Shown: positions 10,473 through 19,989 of the stretch, piece by piece
How the letters are laid out: every line of letters starts with the position of its first letter
Numbering within the stretch: the stretch's first letter is position 1
Source: Saprospiraceae bacterium
Lineage (GTDB): Bacteria; Bacteroidota; Bacteroidia; Chitinophagales; Saprospiraceae
Direction of reading: 5' to 3'
Assembly: GCA_021299835.1 (NCBI GenBank)
Contig: JAJTER010000006.1
Location: forward strand, 32,247-96,246
Length of the DNA: 64,000 nt
Position numbers and translations under genes: made by a program
Notes under the pieces: model-generated
Database searches by the model: none
What the model was told of the DNA's origin: nothing
The model's input: the letters and a program-made list of their open reading frames with translations, nothing else

Positions 10473-11024
10473 TTATTTATTGATATATTTCAGAATATCT
10501 TCGCTCAGAGGTTTCACACTACTTGGGAAATAAGCTACTAATTTACCATCTTCATCAATTAAGAATTTATTAAAATTCCAGGCAACTTTAGCATCTAACA
10601 CCCCATTTTTCTCTTTCTGTGTAAGCCAGGCATAGATAGGAGCAACATTATCTCCTTTAACATCAATTTTTTCAGCCATTGGAAAACTCACTCCGTAATT
10701 TTTCTGACAAAATTCTTTGATTTCTGTCGCTGACCCTGGATCCTGACTCATAAACTGGTTACATGGAAAACCAAGGATAACCAATTTATCCTGATATTTA
10801 CTGTAAAGTTCCTGCAATCCAGCAAACTGAGGCGTATAGCCGCACTTAGATGCCGTATTAACGACCAGAATCATTTTACCCTTATAATTGGACAATGGGA
10901 TGGGTTCACCTTCCAATGAGTTTACTGTAAAAGAATGAATTGAATTGGACATGCTGGTTTGAGCTGTTCCCACTGTTCCTATACAAAGAAAGAGGAAGAG
11001 ATGAAAAAATGAGGTTAATTTCAT
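10473..11024 (-). CDS. Glutathione peroxidase family thiol peroxidase, exported
   Basis: This 183-residue protein has a signal peptide (FLFLCIGTVGTAQ) and a thioredoxin-fold peroxidase domain. The peroxidatic cysteine is C61 in NTASKCGYT, the catalytic Gln is Q90 in GFPCNQF, and the Trp-Asn pair is W149-N150 in VAWNFNKF. It uses Cys rather than Sec. A likely resolving cysteine is in EFCQKNYG. Such non-animal GPx-like enzymes reduce hydroperoxides with thioredoxin-like donors. It faces the nucleoside transporter across a 152-bp divergent region. Confidence 0.92.
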   Translation of the reverse strand: MKLTSFFHLFLFLCIGTVGTAQTSMSNSIHSFTVNSLEGEPIPLSNYKGKMILVVNTASKCGYTPQFAGLQELYSKYQDKLVILGFPCNQFMSQDPGSATEIKEFCQKNYGVSFPMAEKIDVKGDNVAPIYAWLTQKEKNGVLDAKVAWNFNKFLIDEDGKLVAYFPSSVKPLSEDILKYINK

Positions 11025-11176
11025 GAGTTTTTTTTATTATAAATGAAAGATTTAGCTCTTTTGTTTAAAAAATGTGTATTTAAATTCAATATAACTTTAA
11101 AAAGTTTCAATTCTTTTTTTGAAAAATTACCTATATTGAAAGGAAATTAACAAAAAACACCCTAAAGTAAAAAGAA

Positions 11177-12391
11177 ATGTCCTGGAAAACAAAAATAGCA
11201 CTCTCCATAATGATGTTTTTACTGTACTGTATTTGGGGATCCTGGTATGGGCAAATGAGTAAATATCTCAGCAATCAATTAGAAGCGAGTGGCGTACAAG
11301 TGGGAAACGCTTATGCCATGTTTTCCATTGCCATGATTGCCTCTCCTTTTTTGGTAGGTCTATTAGCCGATAGATACATAGCGGCGCAAAGGTTACTTGG
11401 GATATTAAGTTTGATGGGGGCAGCCATTTTATTCTGGCTAATAAATGTAGAAGAACCAAGCACTTTTATTTGGGTGCTGTTACTTTATTGTTTAACCTTC
11501 ACTCCAGCGATATCACTGACTACCTCCATTGCGATGAGGCAGATGGCCAATCCAGAAATTGAGTTCCCTCCAATCAGAGTATTTGGAACCATAGCCTGGA
11601 TTGTCATTGTAAACGTAGTAGGTTGGTATGGATGGGGGGATAAAGCTACCATTTTCCAATTAGCCTTATTATTATCTTTGGTGTTGGGCGTTTTTTCATT
11701 TTTTCTGCCTCATACCCCTCCTGGCAAATCAAAGGAACCATTTTCTTATGCTCAATTGATAGGAAAAGATGCCTTTGTTTTGTTTAAATCAAAATCATTT
11801 TCGCTATTTTTTATTTCCTCCGTACTTATTTGTATTCCATTGGCTTTTTACTATACCTGGGCAAATCCTTCTTTAACAGATGCTTATATACTGGCATTTC
11901 CAAGTATCAATGCCGATAGTTTTGCTATTGAAAATAAAATGTCTCTCGGGCAGGTTTCTGAAATAGTTTTTCTACTAATGTTACCGTTTGCCTATCGCAA
12001 ATGGGGATTAAAAAATATATTTATCATCGGTTTATTGGCCTGGGTTATTCGATTCCTCTTTTTTGGGTACGGAACAGCTGATAACACTCCCTGGATGCTA
12101 TATTTAGCTATTTTACTTCATGGCGTTTGTTACGATTTTTTCTTTGTAAGCGGACAAATTTATATCGATAAGAAAGCCGGAACGGCTATAAAAGCACAGG
12201 CCCAGGGTTTAATTACTCTGGCAACTTATGGTATTGGTATGTTATTAGGCAATTTAATTGCAGGTTATGTAAAAGACATGAATACTTTATCCAATGTAAC
12301 CAATTGGACAAATGTTTGGTTAGTTCCCGCCGGCATCGCTTCCCTCGTCCTCTTATTATTTATGTTTTTTTTCAAACAGGAAAAAATTTGA
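11177..12391 (+). CDS. MFS nucleoside:H+ symporter-like transporter (NupG/NHS family)
   Basis: The 404-residue membrane protein has about twelve hydrophobic helices. Its N-terminal MFLLYCIWGSWYGQMSKYL and the loop VGLLADRYIAAQRLLG match the nucleoside-H+ symporter branch of the major facilitator superfamily. It probably imports nucleosides, but the exact substrate is not visible. The next gene is 28 bp downstream and encodes a sugar-phosphate-isomerase-like protein, which could act on an imported compound. That link is inference. Confidence 0.82.
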   Translation: MSWKTKIALSIMMFLLYCIWGSWYGQMSKYLSNQLEASGVQVGNAYAMFSIAMIASPFLVGLLADRYIAAQRLLGILSLMGAAILFWLINVEEPSTFIWVLLLYCLTFTPAISLTTSIAMRQMANPEIEFPPIRVFGTIAWIVIVNVVGWYGWGDKATIFQLALLLSLVLGVFSFFLPHTPPGKSKEPFSYAQLIGKDAFVLFKSKSFSLFFISSVLICIPLAFYYTWANPSLTDAYILAFPSINADSFAIENKMSLGQVSEIVFLLMLPFAYRKWGLKNIFIIGLLAWVIRFLFFGYGTADNTPWMLYLAILLHGVCYDFFFVSGQIYIDKKAGTAIKAQAQGLITLATYGIGMLLGNLIAGYVKDMNTLSNVTNWTNVWLVPAGIASLVLLLFMFFFKQEKI

Positions 12392-12419
12392 TTTTAATCT
12401 CTAAAACGTCTTTTACCTT

Positions 12420-13340
12420 ATGTTAGATTTAGGTTTTGTTTCTGCTATATTACCTGATTACTCTTTGGAAAAATTAGTCCTTTTTGCCGCCGAGGAAAAA
12501 TTTTCCTGTATAGAAATTATGTGCTGGCCCCTGGGTAAATCAGAAAGAAGATATGCCGGTGTAACACATATAGATATAGACACGCTGAATTCGACAAAAA
12601 TAATAGAGATTAAGGCCTTATTAAAAGACCACAACGTAAGCATATCAGGTTTAGGTTATTATCCTAATCCATTGGATGAGGATGTAGAAAAACGCAAGTA
12701 TTTCCAGGAACATATAAAAAAGATTATTAAAGCTGCTGCTGCACTTGATATTCCTGTAGTGAATACCTTTATTGGGAGAAATCAATATTTAAACTTAGAC
12801 GAAAATTTTAAATTATTCGCCACCGAATGGGCATCTATTATAGATGTTGCCCAGGCAAATGGTATAAAAATTGGGATTGAAAATTGCCCGATGATTTTTA
12901 CATACGATGAATGGCCTGGAGGAAAAAATATGGCTATAAATCCTCAAATCTGGGAGAAAATGTTCGATTGCTTTCCAACTCCGTTATTTGGATTAAATTT
13001 CGATCCCTCCCATTTTATATGGCAACAAATGGATTATATTCAACCTTTATATGATTTTAAGGATAGACTGCATCATATCCATCTGAAAGATGTTAAATTA
13101 TATAAAAATAAACTGGATAAGGTAGGCATTATGTCACCACCAAATTATTACAGTTCTCCCAAAATACCCGGATATGGAGATGTTCACTGGGGAAAATTTT
13201 TCTCGGCATTAACTGATATTGGATACCGGGGTCCAGTATGTATTGAAGTAGAAGATAAAGCGTTCGAAGCCAATGAAAAAGATGTTTTAACAGCGATTAA
13301 AACAGCAAGAAATTATTTAAATCAATATTTATCTTCATGA
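12420..13340 (+). CDS. Sugar phosphate isomerase/epimerase (AP endonuclease 2-type TIM barrel)
   Basis: The 306-residue protein fits the xylose-isomerase-like TIM-barrel family. Likely metal ligands are Glu in KIGIENCPM, Asp/His in LNFDPSHFIW, His in HHIHLKDVK and Glu in VCIEVEDKAF. Members epimerise or isomerise sugars and inositols, and the substrate is not deducible. There is no signal peptide, so it should be cytosolic. Its stop overlaps the start of the following pspC-like gene by 4 bp (ATGA). Confidence 0.85.
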   Translation: MLDLGFVSAILPDYSLEKLVLFAAEEKFSCIEIMCWPLGKSERRYAGVTHIDIDTLNSTKIIEIKALLKDHNVSISGLGYYPNPLDEDVEKRKYFQEHIKKIIKAAAALDIPVVNTFIGRNQYLNLDENFKLFATEWASIIDVAQANGIKIGIENCPMIFTYDEWPGGKNMAINPQIWEKMFDCFPTPLFGLNFDPSHFIWQQMDYIQPLYDFKDRLHHIHLKDVKLYKNKLDKVGIMSPPNYYSSPKIPGYGDVHWGKFFSALTDIGYRGPVCIEVEDKAFEANEKDVLTAIKTARNYLNQYLSS

Positions 13341-13525
13341 AAAGAAGTAGAAGTGGTATGTTTGGCGGAGTACTGGCCGGTATTGCAAATAGTACAGGAA
13401 TTTCCGTTGTACTTTTAAGGGTCTTATTCGTCGTTTTCTTTTTTAGCATAGGTGGTTTGACCCTTGGAATATCAAAGGGTGTTATGGTTTTAATCTATTT
13501 CTTGTTCTGGCTGTTTATGGATTAG
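13337..13525 (+). CDS. Small PspC-domain membrane protein
   Basis: The 62-residue protein consists of one PspC domain: RSGMFGGVLAGIANSTGIS leading into VLLRVLFVVFFF and a second hydrophobic segment. PspC proteins are membrane stress-response components or adaptors. This one overlaps the upstream isomerase gene by 4 bp and is probably translationally coupled. A second stand-alone PspC protein is encoded at 54940-55149. Confidence 0.8.
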   Translation: MKRSRSGMFGGVLAGIANSTGISVVLLRVLFVVFFFSIGGLTLGISKGVMVLIYFLFWLFMD

Positions 13526-13566
13526 ACTTTATTATTATAACTTCGTTCTAAAAAAAAATATATTTA

Positions 13567-14678
13567 ATGTTAAAATATTCCTCTTTAGCCCTTTTGTTTG
13601 TCCTTGTTTATTTTTTACCGTCTTGTAAACAAGAAAATTTAGGAGAACCTAAAAACGAAGTAACCTTTAAGGTTATCCAGGATCAAATCCTTACGCCAAG
13701 TTGCGCATTATCTGGCTGCCACCAATCGGCTACTGACGGAAGTTTCCAGCAACATAAACTCATTTTATCTGAGGGTAATTCCTATCAGAATCTGATAAAT
13801 AAGATACCTGTAAATATCGCTGCGGCCAATGCAAAGATGATGTTGGTTAAACCCAATGATGCAGAAAAAAGCTTTTTGTTTCATAAAATGAACTTGACAA
13901 ATTTGATATCCCTTCAAATTTTGAACGGGAAATATTTATAAGGAAAGTAACACCTAATACCTCAGCCGTTTATGTTAATAAAATTGAGTTGAAAGGTCGT
14001 TCCAATAGTCATCATTTCCTCGTATACGGATTTAATAATCCGTCATTTATACCAGCAGAAAATAAGGTAAGAGATCTGAGAAACCTGGACGGCTCCCTAA
14101 ATTTGACCACTTTCGCGGAGATGCAAAACCACTATTTTATTGGTGGAGGTTCAGATGTGAACGCTACCGTTACCCTTCCGGAAGGAGCTGCCATAAAGAT
14201 AGCACCAAATACCCCGGTAGATTTAAATGCCCATTATTTTAATAAAACCAAGTTAACGCTCCAGGGCGAAAACTATGTGAATTTCCATACAGTACCTGCT
14301 TCATCCGTTAAAAATGAAGTTAAAATGCTGGACCTAAATAACACAAGTATTAATTTGCCACCCAATCAACGGAAAACCATCACCAAAAACTTTACCTTTC
14401 AGGAAAAAACGCATATTTTACTTTTGACTTCACACAATCATAAATTAGGTGAAAAGTTTGTCATTAAAATATTCGGCGGACCTAGAAATGGGGAGGTGCT
14501 ATATGAAAATACAGATTGGGAACATCCTCTCACTAAATTATTTTCAAATCCTATCATCCTTAACCCGGGAGAAGGTTTGACTTCAGAGGTAACTTACATG
14601 AACACAACCAATCGGACCATAACCTTTGGTTTCACCAGTGAAGACGAAATGAATATTATATTTGGGTATTACTATTAA
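13567..14678 (+). pseudogene. Frameshifted lipoprotein: CX4CH haem domain plus copper monooxygenase-like (PHM-type) domain
   Basis: The gene is split between two frames. The first frame (13567-13941) has a lipobox (YFLPSC, C20) and a haem-like motif C46-ALSG-C51-H52, followed by a cytochrome-type helix region. Near 13885-13888, in an A-run, coding moves to another frame, where ELDKFDIPSNFEREIFIRK continues to 14678. That frame holds likely ligands of PHM/DBM-type copper type II monooxygenases: His-His in NSHHF, His in AHYFN, His-x-His in SHNHKLG and Met in EMNIIF. Adding one A would restore a single protein of about 370 residues. It is either a recent pseudogene or a sequencing error. Its 3' end overlaps the convergent acyl-CoA reductase gene by 23 bp. 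Confidence 0.75.
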
Positions 14679-15699
14679 AAGACAATCTGACTAAGAAAGC
14701 CATCGTATCTACCCCATCAGCATACTCTGCTAAGGTAGGGTTTTGTGCTTGACCAAAAGGAATGACATTCATATCAGGAAGCTTTTCCATACCCACAACG
14801 CATTGAATTTCGTCTAAAGACGCCATTAAATCTTCAGTTAACTTAGATAAAGAAGAATAGTATTCATAGTGTAGGGTAGCAATTTTAGAAGAAATAGATT
14901 TTTCTTCTGTTACCAAAACACTGCCCGTCATAAAATGAGGCACTTTGTTTAGCAACCAAATAGCGGATTGATAATCGAAGTTATTTTTATAGCTATTATG
15001 AAGTATGATTTCTTTAAAAGAATGCAATTGGTCTAAAAGCAAGGTAAAATCATAGTGTTGAGGAACATAGATTTTAGATACATTTCTACACCCCAGTCCG
15101 AAATAGGTAAAAATATCCTTTCCAAGGTTCATTAAGTCCTCAGGAGATTCATTTCCATTCAAAATAGCCACCGCTTGCCTGTTTTTTCGGATAATATGAG
15201 GTTTTGAAGAGAAATATTGTTCAAAATACCTTGCTGAATTATTACTACCTGTGGCAATTACGGCATCATAATCCACGAGCCTATCTACAAAATGAATATA
15301 ATTTTTAAAACCAGGAGCTAATTCGATCAAAAGCTCAGCTAAAAAAGGTAGTAAAAAAGGATCTTTATCAGAACATTTTATTAAAGCAATATTACCAGAG
15401 ATAAGTACGCATAAAAAATCATGAAAGCCGACCAAAGGAATATTTCCAGCAAGAATTAATCCAATCTCCTTTGGTTTATCTGACTCCTTTAAATGTGGAT
15501 ACAAATCCATCCACTCATTTAATTTTTGCTCATTTAAAAAAAATTCTACGACGTTACTTATTGCAAGTTTTTGATTTTCAATAGTAAACCAAGGATTATG
15601 CTGATAGACTTTGGTTAGTATACTGTCATAACGTTCAAGGTTATTTTGTAAGATTTTACCTAAAGAAACAAAAGCTTGTACTCGATATGCTAAGTTCAT
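14656..15699 (-). CDS. LuxC-like acyl-CoA reductase
   Basis: This 347-residue protein resembles the LuxC/acyl-CoA reductase family widespread in Bacteroidota, which reduces fatty acyl-CoA to an aldehyde using NADPH. Visible features are the nucleotide-binding region IATGSNNSARYFEQYF, the segment RKNRQAVAILNGNE and the catalytic-Cys region FTYFGLGCRNVSKIYVP. It is the last gene of a minus-strand run and is preceded by the DUF1415 gene with 13 bp between. Its physiological product here is unknown. Confidence 0.85.
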   Translation of the reverse strand: MNLAYRVQAFVSLGKILQNNLERYDSILTKVYQHNPWFTIENQKLAISNVVEFFLNEQKLNEWMDLYPHLKESDKPKEIGLILAGNIPLVGFHDFLCVLISGNIALIKCSDKDPFLLPFLAELLIELAPGFKNYIHFVDRLVDYDAVIATGSNNSARYFEQYFSSKPHIIRKNRQAVAILNGNESPEDLMNLGKDIFTYFGLGCRNVSKIYVPQHYDFTLLLDQLHSFKEIILHNSYKNNFDYQSAIWLLNKVPHFMTGSVLVTEEKSISSKIATLHYEYYSSLSKLTEDLMASLDEIQCVVGMEKLPDMNVIPFGQAQNPTLAEYADGVDTMAFLVRLSFNSNTQI

Positions 15700-15712
15700 A
15701 AAACGACTGGAT

Positions 15713-16273
15713 TTATTTTTTCAAAAGATAAGGAAGCTGGTTATCTTCACAAAAAGAGTTCCAACCATCGACACCTAATGCATTAAGATTAGCTATGTTT
15801 ATGCCAGGAATTTTCAGCGTATCACCGTAATGTAGCCCTGCCTTTTGAATACTCTCTGACCTGATAATGTGGATTAATGGAAAAGGAGATCGATTGGTAA
15901 CATTAGACAAATCATTGGGTTGACTTCCTTCAAATTGGTAGGCAGGATGAAAAGAAGCCAATTGAAACTCTTCCTCAAATTGATTTTTTTCCAAAAAAGA
16001 TTGAAGCAAGGCTACAAAAGAAAGATAATCGTCAAAATCCTGAAAAGAATGTGGATAAATAATAAAGGCCGTTTCCAAAACTTCAGCAGGCTCCTCTTGA
16101 AGTTCCCTCAAAACAGCAAAAAATTGTTTTAAAAGAACAGAAATATCAGCATCTACTTGCACCAGATAGGCTATTTTATCAGTATTGAAGGGTTTAGCAG
16201 CGAAGGGACAAAAGTTCAAACCTATGACCACCTTTTCGATCCAATCTTTTACTAACTCCTTTTCATTTTCCAT
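15713..16273 (-). CDS. DUF1415 family protein
   Basis: The 186-residue cytosolic protein matches DUF1415. Signs are the N-terminal WIEKVVIGLNFCPFAAKPF, which contains the family's conserved Cys-Pro-Phe-Ala, the central FIIYPHSFQDFDDYL and a later ASFHPAYQFEG. No function is established for the family. It lies 12 bp after the RluA gene in the same run. Confidence 0.85.
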   Translation of the reverse strand: MENEKELVKDWIEKVVIGLNFCPFAAKPFNTDKIAYLVQVDADISVLLKQFFAVLRELQEEPAEVLETAFIIYPHSFQDFDDYLSFVALLQSFLEKNQFEEEFQLASFHPAYQFEGSQPNDLSNVTNRSPFPLIHIIRSESIQKAGLHYGDTLKIPGINIANLNALGVDGWNSFCEDNQLPYLLKK

Positions 16274-16285
16274 AATTAAAATAGA

Positions 16286-17326
16286 TTAGTCCCTTCTTGA
16301 CAAATAATATTTTCTCCAACGCTGCAAACATTCTTCAAAATCAGCCGGCAGATCACTTTCAAAACGAACGAATTCTTTCGTTGTGGGGTGAATAAAACCT
16401 AAAGTTTTAGCATGCAAAGCCTGTCTGGGTAAAACATTAAAGGTGTTGTTCACAAAATCTTTATACTTTGAAAAGGGAGTTCCTTTTACAATCCGGGATC
16501 CACCATATTTTTCATCATTAAAGAGCGGATGACCTATATAATTAAAATGGACTCTAATTTGGTGTGTTCTTCCCGTTTCCAGATTACATTTCACCAAAGA
16601 AACATAATAATAATCTTCCAGTGTCTCATAATGAGTCAACGCCCATTTACCCTCATCTCCTTCAGGATAAACCTGGTAACTTTTCCTATCTCTGGGATGC
16701 CTGCCAATATTCCCTTCTATTTTACCTTTTGCAGGTTCGGGCGCGCCCCATACTAAGGCATAATAAGTTCTTTCAATGGTATGATCGGAGAATTGTTTAG
16801 CTAAAAAAGTTAGGGCATAATCATTTTTGGCAATGACCAACAAGCCTGAGGTATTTTTATCAATGCGATGAACTAATCCTACTCTATTTTGAAATGATTC
16901 AGCATCTTCCGTTAAATGATCTACGCCCAAATAGAAAGCCAGACCATTTACCAGGGTCCCATCCCAATTTCCAACCCCGGGATGAACAACCAGACCAGGC
17001 TGTTTATTTATAATCAGAATATCATCATCCTCATAAATTATTTGAAGAGGAATATATTGCGGCTGAATTTTACCTGCATCTTCCTCTGAAAAGTGTCTGG
17101 GAAAAACGGCAGAAATTAAATTACCTGGTCTAATTTTATAATTTGACTTAACAGGCAAATCATTAACCAATACAGATTCCGCTTTAATAGCTTGTTGAAT
17201 TCTATTTCTCGAAATTTTTCCGAGTCTATCTGAAAGATATTTATCTATTCTAACAGCCTCCTGTTTAGGATCAATCTGCAGGGAGAGGCGTTGGAAAAAA
17301 TCGTCCTCATTTTCGGTTTCAATCAA
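16286..17326 (-). CDS. RluA-family 23S rRNA pseudouridine synthase (RluD-like)
   Basis: The protein has an N-terminal S4 RNA-binding domain (RIDKYLSDRLGKISRNRIQQ) and a pseudouridine synthase domain with the catalytic Asp in GLVHRIDKNTSGLL. RluD-like enzymes modify uridines in 23S rRNA helix 69. I chose the TTG at 17326 (346 residues) because translation then begins just before EDDFFQRLS, as in relatives. The frame is open to a TTG at 17380 that overlaps the esterase stop, but that would add an atypical hydrophobic stretch. TAnnTTTG-like boxes also occur in that extra segment. Confidence 0.9.
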   Translation of the reverse strand: MIETENEDDFFQRLSLQIDPKQEAVRIDKYLSDRLGKISRNRIQQAIKAESVLVNDLPVKSNYKIRPGNLISAVFPRHFSEEDAGKIQPQYIPLQIIYEDDDILIINKQPGLVVHPGVGNWDGTLVNGLAFYLGVDHLTEDAESFQNRVGLVHRIDKNTSGLLVIAKNDYALTFLAKQFSDHTIERTYYALVWGAPEPAKGKIEGNIGRHPRDRKSYQVYPEGDEGKWALTHYETLEDYYYVSLVKCNLETGRTHQIRVHFNYIGHPLFNDEKYGGSRIVKGTPFSKYKDFVNNTFNVLPRQALHAKTLGFIHPTTKEFVRFESDLPADFEECLQRWRKYYLSRRD

Positions 17327-17376
17327 AGTAGCAAAATTATTACGAATAAAAAACAAAAATAGGCAATTCAACGCAA

Positions 17377-18108
17377 TCAAAACCTATTTTCGAGATAAAA
17401 GGGTAAAACCTTATGCCATGTTGGCCAATCATGAGGCATGTCATTACCCCATATAGCTAATTCGTGGTTAATTCCTTTTGCATTAAATACCTCTGATAAG
17501 CGTCGGCTTGCCTCAGGCATTTCATAACTACCTGATCCTGAAATAATATGTATATTTTTTCTATTTCTTAATAGAGATAAAGTATAATCATCGTTTAAAT
17601 TTGGTAAATAAGCCATTGGATTATTAAAATAAACATCCTGATCATAATACCCCTTAGTATATGATTGAAGATTATAATCGCCGGACATACCAATAACCCC
17701 GTTTATCAGATCGGGTCTTTTCAAGAACAAATTTACGGCATGGAGTGCACCAAAAGATGCTCCTGAAACAACAATCGGTGTTTCAGGAGAAGTTTTACTC
17801 TTTATATAGGGAAGAACCTCATTAAAGACATAATCATTAAATTGATTGTGCCGAATAGATTTATCTCTTGGAGGCATAGAATGATTCAACCAGCTTTCAT
17901 TATTAATGCTATTTATAGAAAAGACTTTTACCTTTCCGGCATTGATAAGTGAAGCTATAGAATGAATGAGACTAAATCGTTCATATTCAAGAAAATCAGC
18001 CGCAGCGGTTGGAAGCATTAACAGAGAAAACCCGTAATGACCATAAACCGCTATATTCATCTGTTTGTGGAGAGAAGGGCTATACCAACTGTCTATAAAC
18101 TTTTGCAT
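17377..18108 (-). CDS. Esterase D/enterochelin-esterase-like alpha/beta hydrolase
   Basis: The 243-residue protein has an alpha/beta-hydrolase fold. The nucleophile is S118 in VVSGASFGALHAV, and a likely catalytic His is in MPHDWPTWHKVLP near the C terminus. There is no signal peptide. It resembles 'putative esterase' proteins used on various ester substrates. It lies 8 bp downstream of the acyl-CoA dehydrogenase gene. A second, larger esterase with an extra N-terminal domain lies at 25674-26750. Confidence 0.85.
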   Translation of the reverse strand: MQKFIDSWYSPSLHKQMNIAVYGHYGFSLLMLPTAAADFLEYERFSLIHSIASLINAGKVKVFSINSINNESWLNHSMPPRDKSIRHNQFNDYVFNEVLPYIKSKTSPETPIVVSGASFGALHAVNLFLKRPDLINGVIGMSGDYNLQSYTKGYYDQDVYFNNPMAYLPNLNDDYTLSLLRNRKNIHIISGSGSYEMPEASRRLSEVFNAKGINHELAIWGNDMPHDWPTWHKVLPFYLENRF

Positions 18109-18116
18109 ACCTATAA

Positions 18117-19937
18117 TTAGTCTGGGAAAGCCTCATCCTCTGCGAGGGTTAAAACCTCATCAGATTGAATAATTTTAAAAATACTTTTGTTTCTGGCTAA
18201 TTCATATTTATAGAAAAAGCGCATGGTATGAAGTTTATTTTTCAACATAGATGCTGAAAAGGCTGCATCGGACGATTTTAACGCATTCGATGCTGTAATA
18301 CCTATTTTCAACCATTGCCAGGCAACCACAATAGTACCAATCGCCTCCATAAACAAGGTGGCATCGGAAACAAATTTCTCCGTTTCCCCTTTCATGGCTA
18401 TCGGAATGAGGTGAGCCAGCGTAGCTTCAACCAAAGGTAATTGATCCTCCAGTTCTTTTGCTGTTGCCATCAAACGCTCATCCATTTTACCCTCTGAGAT
18501 AGTATTTTGCATTTCTGCCAACATCGTTTTAAGTACCAGGCCATTTTCCATCAGGACTTTTCTACCTAAAAGATCTAAGGATTGAATACCCGTTGTTCCC
18601 TCATAAATAGACATGATACGAATGTCTCTGTAGTATTGCTGGAGGATGAAATCGGCACAGAAACCGTAACCGCCTAAAATCTGAAGACCATTATCTACGG
18701 CCAATTTGCCCTTTTCCGACGGATAGGTTTTTGTGATTGGAGTTAAGAATTCCAATAACAGATTCCAGTGATTATTATTTTCTTTTTCAGAAATTTCCCG
18801 GTCGTGATAAATAGAAGATTGCAGTATAAGAGAAAGAGAACCCTCATAAATAGCTTTTTGCAAAAAGAGCATTCTTCTTACATCGGGATGATTAATGATT
18901 AAAGTAGGCCCTGCGGCTTCATCTTTCCGTCCACCACTTAGCAACCTTCTTCCTTGCTGTCTTTCCTGAGCATATTGCAGAGAGGCATAATAGGCAGCAG
19001 AAGCAATGGCTGCCCCACCTCTTCCAACAGCAATTCTTGCATCATTCATCATTTGGAACATATACAAGAGGCCCTTATTTTCTTCTCCAACCAGATAACC
19101 AGTACATTGATCATTATCGCCAAAGACTAAATGGGCGGTACAATATCCTCGTTGACCCATTTTCTGAAAATCTCCTGCGGTAATAACGTCATTATCTACT
19201 AAGGTCTGATCGGGTGAAATTTTATATTTTGGCACTATAAACAGCGAAATTCCTTTAGTTCCAGCAGGTGCACCTTCAATTCTTGCCAATAAAAGATGAA
19301 TAATATTGCCCGCAAATTCGTGGTCACCACCCGAAATAAAAATTTTATGTCCCTTTATACGATAAGTGCCATCGTCTGTGAGTTTTGCCGAACACTTTAT
19401 ATCCGAAAGGCCGCTACCTGCCTGAGGTTCAGAAAGACACATGGTGCCACTACACATGGTGCCACTCCATTCTCCGGATAACATGTTGGGCACATATTGG
19501 TCATGATATTTTTTATCAGCAAAGGAGGAAATCAGGTGGGCAGCCCCAGCGGTCAAACCTGCATAACCAGGAATATGATTATTTGCTGCTTCCATAATAA
19601 AATAAGCCGCATGCATCACGGTGGCAGGTAATTGAAGCCCACCCATGGCTTCATCAAAAGAAGCACCAATAATACCCAGTTCCCCTTGTTTTATTAAAAT
19701 ATCTTTGATTTTTGGATGCACATGGATTTTACCCTCTGAAAATTTAGCAGGTTTTTCATCCATCTCTTTAAAGATTGGATATAAGTCCTGGTCTGAAAAA
19801 TCAGCTACGGATTGTAAAAAAAGGAGGATAGATTCTTTATCGAAAGCATTATATCGCTCATTTAAAAGCAGTTCCTCTAATTTATGAACATTGAACATCA
19901 GAAACTTAAGCGTTTCCATATTAAAATAAGCCGCCAT
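18117..19937 (-). CDS. Acyl-CoA dehydrogenase, large DmdC-like type
   Basis: The 606-residue FAD enzyme is longer than ordinary acyl-CoA dehydrogenases because of a C-terminal extension, as in the DmdC-like (3-methylmercaptopropionyl-CoA dehydrogenase) group. Characteristic parts are CLSEPQAGSGLSDIKCSA (FAD and substrate binding), GRGGAAIASAAY and the segment IMSIYEGTTGIQSLDLLGRK, which carries the likely catalytic Glu. It oxidises an acyl-CoA to the 2-enoyl-CoA; chain specificity is unknown. It follows pruA by 52 bp. Confidence 0.9.
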   Translation of the reverse strand: MAAYFNMETLKFLMFNVHKLEELLLNERYNAFDKESILLFLQSVADFSDQDLYPIFKEMDEKPAKFSEGKIHVHPKIKDILIKQGELGIIGASFDEAMGGLQLPATVMHAAYFIMEAANNHIPGYAGLTAGAAHLISSFADKKYHDQYVPNMLSGEWSGTMCSGTMCLSEPQAGSGLSDIKCSAKLTDDGTYRIKGHKIFISGGDHEFAGNIIHLLLARIEGAPAGTKGISLFIVPKYKISPDQTLVDNDVITAGDFQKMGQRGYCTAHLVFGDNDQCTGYLVGEENKGLLYMFQMMNDARIAVGRGGAAIASAAYYASLQYAQERQQGRRLLSGGRKDEAAGPTLIINHPDVRRMLFLQKAIYEGSLSLILQSSIYHDREISEKENNNHWNLLLEFLTPITKTYPSEKGKLAVDNGLQILGGYGFCADFILQQYYRDIRIMSIYEGTTGIQSLDLLGRKVLMENGLVLKTMLAEMQNTISEGKMDERLMATAKELEDQLPLVEATLAHLIPIAMKGETEKFVSDATLFMEAIGTIVVAWQWLKIGITASNALKSSDAAFSASMLKNKLHTMRFFYKYELARNKSIFKIIQSDEVLTLAEDEAFPD

Positions 19938-19989
19938 AGTGTTTTTATTTGTAAAAATAGCGAATTTTCGCTAAAATTCAAACTTTAAT

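Noticed and set aside
13885..13888. Programmed ribosomal frameshifting at the A-run
   Set aside because: A short AAAA run without a clear slippery heptamer or downstream structure is a weak case; an indel or sequencing error explains it better.
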